Positions 1 through 6,236 of a stretch of 10,708 bases of DNA are shown here, in pieces. The position numbers and the translations under genes are program-made. How positions within the stretch are numbered: position 1 is the first letter of the stretch; each line of letters opens with the position of its first letter. Source of the DNA: an uncultured Flavonifractor sp. (GTDB lineage: Bacteria; Bacillota; Clostridia; Oscillospirales; Oscillospiraceae); assembly GCA_910585415.1 (NCBI GenBank), contig CAJUDT010000078.1:1-10708 (forward strand), given 5' to 3'. The notes beneath the pieces are model-generated. The model was not told where the DNA came from. It ran no database searches and was given only the letters and a program-made list of their open reading frames with translations.

Positions 1-856
1 ACACCCCCCGCTCCTCAATGCCGTGGGAGCCCTTCTCCTTCCGGAAGCAGGGGGAATAGGAGGTCAAGGTCTGGGGTAGGGAGGTCTCCGGCAAAATCTG
101 GTCAATGAACCGGCCAATCATGGAGTGCTCCGAGGTGCCAATGAGATAGAGGTCCTCGCCCTCAATCTTATACATCATGGCCTCCATGTCCGCAAAGGAC
201 ATGACTCCCTCGACCACATTCCCGTGAATCATATAGGGGGGAATGCAGAAGGTGAAGCCCTTGTCAATCATGAAATCACGGGCGTAGGCCAACACCGCCT
301 CGTGGAGCCGGGCCACATCGCCCAGAAGGTAGTAAAACCCGGAGCCGGACACACGGCCCGCCGCGTCCATATCAATGCCCGCCAGGGACTCCATAATCTC
401 TGTATGGTAGGGGATAGGGAAGTCGGGGGTCACAGGGTCCCCAAAGCGCTCCACCTCCACATTGGCCGAATCGTCCGGGCCAATGGGCACCGAGGGGTCG
501 ATAATCTGGGGAATCACCATCATAATCTTACGGATTTCCGCCGCCAGCGCGCCTTCCCGCTCCTCCAGCTCCGCCAGCCGCTGGGCGTCGTCGGACACCT
601 GCTTTTTCAGCGCTTCCGCTTCCTCCAGCTTGGCGGGGTCGTTGCCCTTTTTGGCCTGACCCATCAAAACGCCCACCTGCTTGGACAGGGCGTTTCGCTG
701 GGTACGCAGGTCCTGGGCCGCCTGGATGGTTTCCCGGTTCTCCTTGTCCAGGGTCAGCACCCGGTCTACCAGGGGGAGCTTATCCTCTTGGAACTTCTTA
801 CGGATGTTTTCCTTGACAGCCTCGGGGTTCTCGCGGAGAAATTTCATATCAATCAT
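1..856 (-). CDS. serS: Seryl-tRNA synthetase, 5' part (runs off the left edge)
   Basis: Cytoplasmic class II aminoacyl-tRNA synthetase that charges tRNA-Ser. My translation from the ATG at 856 gives 285 residues before the window ends; family members are about 425, so roughly the last third is missing. Residues ~25-115 are rich in heptad-like charged and leucine positions, matching the tRNA-binding helical arm. The catalytic core follows, with TSEHS at 241-245 (serine-pocket TxE motif) and class II motif 2 beginning FRKEK at 271-275. The motif 2 loop reads GSHGIEERG rather than the usual GxxGxDTRG, pointing to a divergent SerRS subtype that I recall from clostridia. The start is set by GAGGTG at 864-869, 7 nt upstream. 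The 64-nt gap to the preceding gene holds a parS and no clear promoter, so read-through from the par operon is possible. Identity is near certain; the subtype is inferred. Confidence 0.95.
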   Translation of the reverse strand, partial: MIDMKFLRENPEAVKENIRKKFQEDKLPLVDRVLTLDKENRETIQAAQDLRTQRNALSKQVGVLMGQAKKGNDPAKLEEAEALKKQVSDDAQRLAELEEREGALAAEIRKIMMVIPQIIDPSVPIGPDDSANVEVERFGDPVTPDFPIPYHTEIMESLAGIDMDAAGRVSGSGFYYLLGDVARLHEAVLAYARDFMIDKGFTFCIPPYMIHGNVVEGVMSFADMEAMMYKIEGEDLYLIGTSEHSMIGRFIDQILPETSLPQTLTSYSPCFRKEKGSHGIEERGV

Positions 857-893
857 CGTTGTTCACCTCATCGTTTTGGTTGGGGACCGGCGG

Positions 894-909
894 TGTTTCA
901 CGTGAAACA
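894..909. promoter_or_regulatory. parS: parS site 1 (perfect 16-bp palindrome)
   Basis: TGTTTCACGTGAAACA is a perfect match to the parS consensus known from B. subtilis and many other bacteria. It is the ParB loading site for CTP-dependent clamp sliding. It lies in the short gap between the coiled-coil protein gene and serS, downstream of both parA and parB. Confidence 0.97.
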
Positions 910-920
910 TTCGGGGGTCC

Positions 921-1508
921 TCAGTCGTTCTTCAGCCATCCGGCTAGGGTGCGGTAGGACTCCAGCGGGTCGTAAATGGCCCGCTCCTCCTCGGTCATGG
1001 CCTCGCTGATTGTTTGAAGCTGTTCCTCTAAATCGGGGTTCTGGGCCAGGATTTCCCGGGCCTCCCGGTTGCGGTACTGATTATAGAGGGTGCGAATCTG
1101 GTTCAGCCGGGTCAGGGCCTGGAGCTCCTGTTGGACCTGTTCCGCAAGCTCCTCCACCGTACGCAGCTCCTCATCGGCGGCGTCCAGCTGGCTGCGGAGA
1201 TTCTCCGCCTCCCGCTGGGCCGTCTCCAGCTGGTCCTGGAGATCCTTGCGCTCCTCAGCCAGCTGGTTCCGCTCCGCAATCAGGTTGTCAATGGACTCCG
1301 CCGCTGAATTGGAGTTCTTTTGATAATTGTCAATGGCCTCCCGGTTGGCCCGCTGCTGCATGAAATAGGACATCAGCAGCAGCAGGAAGGCCGCGCCGAA
1401 GAGAATCGCCAGGTACAGCAGCACCGAGCCCCGCTTGTGGGGGGGTGGGGTGTGCTCCGCCTCGTGCTGGAGGTCCTCAGGAGATGTGTGCTCCTGTTCC
1501 ATGTTCAT
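921..1508 (-). CDS. Unrecognised single-pass membrane protein with long coiled coil, coupled to parB
   Basis: Function unknown; I do not recognise the family. The 195 residues comprise an acidic, proline-containing N-terminus (1-24), a short basic stretch HKR (24-26), one hydrophobic helix at about 28-50, and a long Glu/Gln/Leu-rich segment (about 52-135) that reads as a coiled coil. A helical C-terminal part (about 136-195) contains LYNQYRNREAREIL. The basic residues before the helix suggest the N-terminus stays inside and the coiled coil lies outside, a type II topology. Its ATG overlaps the parB stop as ATGA, so translation is probably coupled to parB. A second ATG two codons later is also possible. 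Position in the par operon hints at a role tied to the envelope or chromosome segregation, but nothing in the sequence proves it. It could equally be a septum-associated coiled-coil protein carried in the operon by chance. Confidence 0.85.
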   Translation of the reverse strand: MNMEQEHTSPEDLQHEAEHTPPPHKRGSVLLYLAILFGAAFLLLLMSYFMQQRANREAIDNYQKNSNSAAESIDNLIAERNQLAEERKDLQDQLETAQREAENLRSQLDAADEELRTVEELAEQVQQELQALTRLNQIRTLYNQYRNREAREILAQNPDLEEQLQTISEAMTEEERAIYDPLESYRTLAGWLKND

Positions 1509-2404
1509 ACGCCGGTTCCCCCCTTCTCCTTGGGAACTTGATTCTCCAGCTGGTCCAGGAGAAGGGTCAGGTCCTCGTCATTATAAAACTCAATTTCCAG
1601 CTTGCCCTTTTTGGCTCCCATGGAGATGGACACCTTTCGGCCCCAATGGGTGCTTAAATCCTTGGCGGCGGCGTCCCGGTAGATCTTCATGGGGTCTACG
1701 GGCTTCTCTCCGCCGAAATCCTTCAGCTCATCCTGCTCCTTGGCCAGACGGCGGGCCAGGGCCTCAGTCTGACGGACCGAGAGGCCCTCATCCAGGACTT
1801 TTTGGGCCAAATCCTTCTGTACCTCCTCGCCGGGGGCGGAGAGGATGGCCCGGCCATGTCCGGCGGAGAGCTGCCCCTCCTCCAACAGGCGGCAGACGGA
1901 TTCCGGCAGGGCCAGCAGCCGCAGGGCGTTGGCCACCGACGGGCGGGAGCGGCCCACCCGCTGGGAGACCTCCTCCTGGGTGAGGCCGTATTCCTCCATG
2001 AGGACCCGGTAGCCCCCCGCTTCTTCCATGGGATTCAAGTCCTCCCGCTGGAGGTTTTCAATAAGGCCCAGCTCCATGACCTTTCGGTCGTCGGCCTCGA
2101 TGATGACGGCGGGAATTTCCATGAGGCCCGCCAGCTTGGCCGCGCGCCAGCGGCGCTCTCCGGCGATAATCTGATAATACCCGGAGGACAGCCGCCGGAC
2201 TGTCAGGGGCTGAATGACCCCATGGATGCGGATGGAATCCGCCAAATCCGCGAGACTGTCCTCGTCAAAGCGTTTCCGGGGCTGCTTGACCCCGGGCTCC
2301 ACCTGTGAAATCGGGAGAGAGAGGGACCCTACCTCCTGGGTCCGCAGGGCCGCATCTCCCAACAATGCGCCCAGGCCCTTGCCCAGGCCGCGTTCTGATG
2401 CCAT
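1505..2404 (-). CDS. parB: Chromosome-partitioning protein ParB (Spo0J)
   Basis: CTPase clamp that loads at parS, spreads along DNA and stimulates ParA to segregate origins. Length 299 is slightly above the usual ~280. The N-terminus MASERGLGKGLGALLG is the typical ParA-stimulating peptide. CTP-binding motifs follow: QPRKRF at 41-46, GERRWRA at 82-88, and ENLQRxDLNPMEEA at 117-129. The helix-turn-helix begins near LTQEEV (141). Specificity positions are R154, A160, A165 and G182 (AGHGRAIL), the ParB type rather than the Noc type. The C-terminal dimerisation segment (about 255-286) contains LEIEFYNDEDL. The start is supported by AGGAGG at 2411-2416, 6 nt upstream. It follows parA after 36 nt, and its TGA overlaps the ATG of the next gene. 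Three perfect parS sites in the window are its obvious targets. Confidence 0.97.
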   Translation of the reverse strand: MASERGLGKGLGALLGDAALRTQEVGSLSLPISQVEPGVKQPRKRFDEDSLADLADSIRIHGVIQPLTVRRLSSGYYQIIAGERRWRAAKLAGLMEIPAVIIEADDRKVMELGLIENLQREDLNPMEEAGGYRVLMEEYGLTQEEVSQRVGRSRPSVANALRLLALPESVCRLLEEGQLSAGHGRAILSAPGEEVQKDLAQKVLDEGLSVRQTEALARRLAKEQDELKDFGGEKPVDPMKIYRDAAAKDLSTHWGRKVSISMGAKKGKLEIEFYNDEDLTLLLDQLENQVPKEKGGTGV

Positions 2405-2440
2405 ACACTTCCTCCTTTTACCGTAAGCTCTGCCCCCGGT

Positions 2441-3208
2441 TTACTGGGGGTTCCTCCGATTCTGCTCCATAATCTCCCGCGCCAGCTGGTCATATGCCTC
2501 CGTTCCGCGGGAAAAGGCGTCGTAGGCCGACACCGGCTTTCCGTGGCTGGGGGCCTCGCTGAGGCGGACGTTTCGGGGAATCACCGTGGCGTACACCTGG
2601 CCCGGGAAATGACGCTTCACTTCCTCGGCCACCTGCATGGACAGATTGGTCCGCCCGTCGTACATGGTCAGTACCACTCCCTCCAGCTGGATGGCCGGAT
2701 TCAGGGAGCGCTTGACGATGCGAATGGTGGAGAGCAGGTCGCTGAGTCCTTCCAGGGCGTAATATTCGCACTGGACCGGTACGAGGACCGTATCCGCCGC
2801 GCACAGGGCGTTGACCGTCAGCATCTCCAGGGAGGGGGGACAGTCCACAAAAATGTAGTCATAGCGGTCCCGCAGCGTTTCCAGGGCGCCCCGGAGACGG
2901 TACTCCCGCCCCTCCAGGGCGATCATCTCGATGGAGGCGCCCGCCAGGGCCTTGTTGGAGGGAAGTACATCCCCATAGGGGGTACTGACCACCGCTTTTG
3001 CCGGGTCCGCCCCGTTCAGAAGCAGGTCGTAGACGTTTGGAGAGGATGTCTTGTCCACTCCAAAGCCGGAAGTGGTATTGGCCTGGGGGTCAAAATCGCA
3101 CGCCAACACCCGGTTTCCCAGATTTTTTAGTGCGGCGCAGAGGTTGACACAGGTAGTTGTCTTGCCAACGCCGCCCTTCTGGTTCACGATTGCAATACTC
3201 TTTGCCAT
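2441..3208 (-). CDS. parA: Chromosome-partitioning ATPase ParA (Soj)
   Basis: Deviant Walker-type ATPase that binds nucleoid DNA non-specifically as an ATP dimer and is released by ParB; in Bacillota Soj it also controls DnaA activity. From the ATG at 3208 it has 255 residues, the normal length. Visible motifs are KGGVGKTT at 11-18 (deviant Walker A with the signature lysine), CDFDPQ at 37-42 (Walker A'), VDCPPS at 121-126 (Walker B), and IPRNVRLSEAPSHGKP at 210-225. A 24-codon upstream extension to a TTG at 3280 is open, but that TTG lies inside the -35 element and the family begins at MAKSIAIVNQKGG, so I use 3208. The RBS is weak (AAGGCGGGTG just upstream). The promoter lies at 3252-3280, directly next to a parS. 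Confidence 0.97.
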   Translation of the reverse strand: MAKSIAIVNQKGGVGKTTTCVNLCAALKNLGNRVLACDFDPQANTTSGFGVDKTSSPNVYDLLLNGADPAKAVVSTPYGDVLPSNKALAGASIEMIALEGREYRLRGALETLRDRYDYIFVDCPPSLEMLTVNALCAADTVLVPVQCEYYALEGLSDLLSTIRIVKRSLNPAIQLEGVVLTMYDGRTNLSMQVAEEVKRHFPGQVYATVIPRNVRLSEAPSHGKPVSAYDAFSRGTEAYDQLAREIMEQNRRNPQ

Positions 3209-3251
3209 AGCACACCCGCCTTTTTTCTCTCTTAGGATTGGAACAAACCTT

Positions 3252-3280
3252 ATTATAATGCGCCGCCCTTTGTAAAGCAA
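3252..3280 (-). promoter_or_regulatory. Likely parAB operon promoter
   Basis: On the minus strand, -35 TTGCTT (3275-3280) and -10 TATAAT (3252-3257) are separated by exactly 17 bp. This places transcription start near 3245, giving a leader of about 37 nt before the parA ATG. The -10 is a perfect sigma-A hexamer. A parS (3283-3298) begins 2 bp upstream of the -35, so bound ParB could affect RNA polymerase. Assigned by inspection only. Confidence 0.75.
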
Positions 3281-3282
3281 GA

Positions 3283-3298
3283 TGTTTCACGTGAAACA
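3283..3298. promoter_or_regulatory. parS: parS site 2, abutting the parA -35
   Basis: Perfect TGTTTCACGTGAAACA palindrome. It lies 2 bp upstream of the parAB promoter -35 element and 52 bp from parS site 3 (ends of sites). The flanks do not extend the palindrome. Confidence 0.97.
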
Positions 3299-3350
3299 AG
3301 GGCGAAATTTTGCCCGGCGGGGGAGTGGCTTTGGGAAACAAAGGCCGGGA

Positions 3351-3366
3351 TGTTTCACGTGAAACA
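3351..3366. promoter_or_regulatory. parS: parS site 3, centre of a 30-bp perfect palindrome
   Basis: Perfect TGTTTCACGTGAAACA. Its flanks GCCGGGA and TCCCGGC extend the symmetry to 3344-3373, 15 bp per arm, all matching. It lies between the noc stop (3391) and the parA promoter. On the minus strand it is followed by CTTTGTTT, so in RNA it could form a GC-ended hairpin after noc. Confidence 0.97.
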
Positions 3367-3390
3367 TCCCGGCAAAGAGAGGAGGTTCGC

Positions 3391-4206
3391 TTACCCGGCC
3401 CGCATCTGCTTGGGAATGCGGATGGTCAGCAAAATGGAGTCGTCAGTTTCCTTGCGGTCACAGGCGGCGTCTACGCCCGCGTTCTTCATGATGGACAGGC
3501 CCCGGGTGACGGTGTTCAAAAAGAGACGCACGTCCCGCACCACGTAGCCCGGACGTTTTCGGGGGAGAGGGGAGGGGCCGGTCATAAGTTCCTCCACCAG
3601 CTGCTCCGTCTGGGCTACGGTCAGGCCCCGGTCAATGAGCAGGCGGGCCGCCTCCAGCCGAAGCTCCGGGTCCTCCAGACGGAGGAGGGCGCGGGCGTGG
3701 CGCTCGGTGCAATTGTGGGTTCGGAGGAGGTTCAGTACCTCCGGGGAGAGGCGGAGCAGGCGGAGCTTGTTGGCTACCGCCGATTGTGATTTGCCGATGC
3801 GGCGGGCCGCTTCCTCCTGGGACAGGCCGTAGGTCTGGATGAGCCGGGCCAGGGCGGCGGCTTCCTCTACAAAATCCAAATCCCGGCGCTGGAGGTTTTC
3901 CACCAGGGCCAGCAGGGATGAGCCCTCGCTGTCCACCGTCACCACGATACAGGGGACCTCCTTGAGGTCCGCCAGCTTGGCCGCCCGGAGACGGCGCTCA
4001 CCGGATATCAGCTCGTAGCCGCCCGGTATCCGCCGGACTGACAGGGGCTGGAGGATTCCGTGCTCCCGGATGCTGTCCGCCAGCTCCTTCAGGGCGTTTT
4101 CCGAAAAGTCCCGGCGGGGCTGGTCTGGGTTGGGTACGATGGAGGTCACAGACAAAAACAGCACCCGCCCGCTCTCATACAGACCCTTTTTGCGTAATAA
4201 GTACAT
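3391..4206 (-). CDS. noc: Noc-type nucleoid occlusion protein (ParB paralogue)
   Basis: ParB-family CTPase, 271 residues. Noc proteins bind NBS sites, spread on DNA, attach to the membrane and block Z-ring assembly over the nucleoid. CTP motifs are intact: QPRR at 29-32, GERRLRAA at 69-76, and ENLQRRDLDFVEEA at 103-116. The DNA-binding domain carries Noc-type specificity residues Q141 and K147 (SQSAVANKLRLL) and R169 (TERHARALL), where ParB has R, A/T and G. The N-terminal MYLLRKKGLYESG is short; it is unclear whether it forms the membrane-targeting amphipathic helix of B. subtilis Noc. The C-terminal ~50 residues form a small beta-rich segment unlike that of the neighbouring ParB. The start is set by AGGAGG at 4214-4219. 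It is encoded just upstream of parAB, as in many Bacillota. It could alternatively be called a second ParB, but the residue set favours Noc. Confidence 0.88.
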   Translation of the reverse strand: MYLLRKKGLYESGRVLFLSVTSIVPNPDQPRRDFSENALKELADSIREHGILQPLSVRRIPGGYELISGERRLRAAKLADLKEVPCIVVTVDSEGSSLLALVENLQRRDLDFVEEAAALARLIQTYGLSQEEAARRIGKSQSAVANKLRLLRLSPEVLNLLRTHNCTERHARALLRLEDPELRLEAARLLIDRGLTVAQTEQLVEELMTGPSPLPRKRPGYVVRDVRLFLNTVTRGLSIMKNAGVDAACDRKETDDSILLTIRIPKQMRAG

Positions 4207-4295
4207 CCTTCTTCCTCCTTCGTGTTTGGGAAATACTGGGAATATCTATATACTACCACACTCCCCGGCAAAGGAACACGCTTTCGGTCGAAGAG

Positions 4296-4324
4296 ATTAT
4301 ATTTTTTTCCACATACGGTGGAAA
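4296..4324 (-). promoter_or_regulatory. Probable noc promoter with DnaA-box-like inverted pair in its spacer
   Basis: Minus-strand -10 TATAAT (4296-4301) and -35 TTTCCA (4319-4324) are 17 bp apart. A plus-strand TTTTCCACA (4305-4313), which fits TTWTNCACA, lies in the spacer. Its minus-strand partner TTTTCCACC (4318-4326) overlaps the -35. The leader to the noc ATG would be about 85 nt. A weaker alternative promoter with TATATA-like sequence lies near 4244-4252. Confidence 0.6.
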
Positions 4325-4363
4325 ATTCCCCTTCAGTTTATGTATAAGTTGCAATAAATGGAG

Positions 4364-4400
4364 AACGGCAAGGGAAACCGTCGCGGTTTGCCTTGCCGTT
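4364..4400. terminator. Hairpin terminator downstream of the DUF6440-like gene
   Basis: Arms AACGGCAAGG (4364-4373) and CCTTGCCGTT (4391-4400) pair perfectly, and the inner AAACC/GGTTT adds a further 5 bp beyond a G-G mismatch around a 5-nt loop. The plus-strand 3' side is TGTGTTTTT. The minus-strand side is CTCCATTTATT, and the only gene reading into the hairpin is on the minus strand. It probably separates that gene from the noc promoter and may work in both directions. Confidence 0.8.
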
Positions 4401-4441
4401 TGTGTTTTTGGGGATTTTTGGAATTTTCTTTGATATGCGAT

Positions 4442-4624
4442 TCAATTGCTTTCTGACAGAGTTACGACGAACTTGCCGTCCTTGTCCAGCAACGGCGTCA
4501 TTCCTCCCGCGTATCCCTGTTTATGAAATACATAATTGACTCCCGTCTCGGTATCCCGCCAGATTTGCATAACATCCACAGTCCCTTGGGAATAAATCTT
4601 CTCAAACCGCTCTTTCTTTGCCAT
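4442..4624 (-). CDS. Small DUF6440-like protein, 60 residues
   Basis: A 60-residue protein beginning MAKKERFEKIYSQGTVDVM, with IWRDTETGVNY (about 22-32) and GYAGGMTPLLDKDGK (about 37-51). This pattern (RFEKIYxxGT, IWxDxETGVNYxF, GYAGGxTPLLDxDGK) matches what I remember of the DUF6440 family, common in clostridia and of unknown function. There is no signal peptide, membrane helix or obvious catalytic residue; it looks like a small beta-rich cytoplasmic protein. The start is set by AGGAGGG just upstream. A 73-codon in-frame extension to a GTG at 4843 overlaps the peptidase gene and has no family support, so I reject it. It has its own promoter (4672-4699) and a terminator downstream (4364-4400), so it is probably monocistronic. 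Confidence 0.83.
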   Translation of the reverse strand: MAKKERFEKIYSQGTVDVMQIWRDTETGVNYVFHKQGYAGGMTPLLDKDGKFVVTLSESN

Positions 4625-4671
4625 ATTCTTTCCCTCCTGTTGGCCGGTTCTGCCGCCTTGCGGCGAAGAAA

Positions 4672-4699
4672 AGTATACCACCTGCATAGAAAAAAACAA
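4672..4699 (-). promoter_or_regulatory. Promoter of the DUF6440-like gene
   Basis: Minus-strand -35 TTGTTT (4694-4699) and -10 TATACT (4672-4677), 16-bp spacer. Two direct copies of ATGCAGG (plus-strand CCTGCAT at 4681-4687 and 4701-4707) lie 20 bp apart, one in the spacer and one just upstream of the -35. The leader has a small GCCGC/GCGGC hairpin at 4652-4664 before the RBS. Confidence 0.6.
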
Positions 4700-4748
4700 C
4701 CCTGCATGAGAACTTTTTCGCCAAATTGCGCGTTTCTTATTCCCGGTG

Positions 4749-6236
4749 TTACGACAGATAGTCCATAGGATTGACCCGGATGCCCCCTGCTCGGACCTCA
4801 AAGTGACAGTGGTTCCCGGTGGAGCGGCCGGTACTGCCCGCACGGGCGATGGCCTGGCCTTGGGCTACGTGGTCACCGGCGGAAACCAGTACACTGGAAT
4901 TATGGCCATAGTAGGTCACTTTGCCGTTGCCGTGGTCGATTATGACCAGATTGCCATAGCTCCAATTGGCTCCGGTGGCGGTACCCGCGAACATTACCGT
5001 GCCTCCGTCTGCCGCCAGGACGGAGGCGCCGTAGGGCACCGCGATGTCTAAGCCTCCGTGGTAGCTGGTGGAGCCGAAAATATTCCGGTAGCCAAAGCGG
5101 GAGGTTATGACTCCGTGAACCGGCCAGATGAAGTATCCCTTGGGATACCAGAAGGGGCGCTCCTTCGTTCCGGCTATGACCACGCGGGTTACAGGCTCTA
5201 CCAGCACTTCCCGGGTCACCTCCGTGCGGCTCTGCTCCCGGCCGTTTACATAGGTTACGTCGGCGGTGACCAGGGCCTCTCCTGGGGAGCCGGGCTCTAC
5301 CACCTCTATCTCGTCCTCATAGCGGTTATCGTCCGGGATTTTTTCCACAGGGGGGTCCACAGACTCCTGATAGGTGACGCGGTCTACAGTCTCCACCGAG
5401 ACGAAGGGAACCTCCTCCTGCATGACCAGTTCTTGGCCCACATAGAGTACGTCAATGTCGATGTCCGGGTTCAGAGCTTCCAGCTCCTCCACGCCAAGGC
5501 CGTTATCGAAGGCCAGAGCCATGAAGGTATCGCCGGCCTGGACCGCGTAGGTGGTTTCCTCGGTGCTGTTGGCACTGAGCAGGGTGCGCATTTCCTCTAC
5601 ATCCTGATTGACCCCGGCGGGCGCGTACTCCTGGGTGATGCTCACCCCCGCCAGGAGACGGGCGGACACCGTGTTCTCCGTCTCATAGGGCTCCATGACC
5701 TGGTCCAGCATGGAGATTAAAGGGGCTTCCTCCTGGGCCGCGCCGATGAGCTCCCCGTTGACGCGGAGGACATAGCCGTCCATAATCTCCCCAATCTGGG
5801 CAAAGAGGTAGTCCTCCATTCCAGCCGGGTCCGCCAGCCCGCCCCGCTGGGTGAGGGCGAACTCCCAGTGGATTTCCTGGCTCAGGCGGTAGTCATATCC
5901 CAGAATGCTGGAGGCCCGCTCCTCTACACGGTCAATGACCGACTCAATCACCTGGGGCGCGGACACCGCCCCCAGGGGCACGCCGTCCGCCGTTACGGTA
6001 TAGCTGGGCTGGTAGACTGTCCCTACGATGCCCGCCGCGCCTACTACGGCGGAGAGGGCCAGGAATAGGGCGGGGGGAAGGGGAGAGGTGGTCCTCTCCT
6101 GCCCGCTGAGGCCTTGGCGCAGTTTTTCCAGCCACCCGGGGCCGGGGGGCTGTTTGACGGGCTCCTCGGCTGGGGCGGGCTGCGCCCCGCAGGAGCCGGT
6201 TCCGGCGGCTTCCGGTGCGCGTATGATTTCTTCCAT
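4749..6236 (-). CDS. Membrane-anchored LysM-G5-M23 peptidoglycan endopeptidase
   Basis: Zinc metallopeptidase of family M23 (lysostaphin/LytM type) that cuts peptide cross-links in peptidoglycan outside the membrane. In 495 residues: cytoplasmic Pro/Glu-rich tail (1-52); one hydrophobic helix (about 53-75), probably an uncleaved anchor; an extracytoplasmic region (76-225) of no clear family; a LysM (about 228-272, VQAGDTFMALAFDNG to LYVGQELVM); a G5-type domain (about 276-356); and M23 (about 370-495). Zinc ligands are visible as H393 and D397 (HGGLD) and H478 in HCH (476-478), with H445 in YYGH, so it should be active. LysM and G5 are wall- or glycan-binding modules. The start codon at 6236 has AGGAGG at 6248-6253, 11 nt upstream. 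It is transcribed divergently from dnaA, where many Bacillota carry rpmH-rnpA. Likely role is cell-wall remodelling in growth, division or sporulation; the physiological target is not evident. Confidence 0.93.
   Translation of the reverse strand: MEEIIRAPEAAGTGSCGAQPAPAEEPVKQPPGPGWLEKLRQGLSGQERTTSPLPPALFLALSAVVGAAGIVGTVYQPSYTVTADGVPLGAVSAPQVIESVIDRVEERASSILGYDYRLSQEIHWEFALTQRGGLADPAGMEDYLFAQIGEIMDGYVLRVNGELIGAAQEEAPLISMLDQVMEPYETENTVSARLLAGVSITQEYAPAGVNQDVEEMRTLLSANSTEETTYAVQAGDTFMALAFDNGLGVEELEALNPDIDIDVLYVGQELVMQEEVPFVSVETVDRVTYQESVDPPVEKIPDDNRYEDEIEVVEPGSPGEALVTADVTYVNGREQSRTEVTREVLVEPVTRVVIAGTKERPFWYPKGYFIWPVHGVITSRFGYRNIFGSTSYHGGLDIAVPYGASVLAADGGTVMFAGTATGANWSYGNLVIIDHGNGKVTYYGHNSSVLVSAGDHVAQGQAIARAGSTGRSTGNHCHFEVRAGGIRVNPMDYLS

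Noticed and set aside
125..1009. Long plus-strand open frame (294 codons) opposite serS
   Set aside because: Antisense shadow: the minus strand encodes a clear SerRS, and this frame crosses parS 1 and the coiled-coil gene with a His/Gly/Arg-rich composition typical of GC-rich shadows.
2543..3130. Plus-strand open frame opposite parA
   Set aside because: Shadow of parA; no RBS or recognisable motif.
3209..3280. 24-codon N-terminal extension of ParA from a TTG
   Set aside because: The TTG is part of the -35 element and lies upstream of the predicted transcript start.
4700..4748. Possible terminator after the M23 gene (CGCGCAATTTGGCG followed by AAAAAG)
   Set aside because: The stem is only 3-4 bp and the following tract is A-rich, not T-rich, on the transcribed strand.
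4625..4843. N-terminal extension of the DUF6440-like protein from a GTG at 4843
   Set aside because: It would overlap the peptidase gene, cross the promoter and RBS, and has no family support.
5341..5349. DnaA-box match TTTTCCACA inside the peptidase gene
   Set aside because: A single isolated match inside coding sequence, without clustering; expected by chance at this length.
5058..5720. Plus-strand open frame of 220 codons opposite the M23 peptidase gene
   Set aside because: Shadow frame; the minus-strand protein has recognisable LysM, G5 and M23 domains over the same bases.
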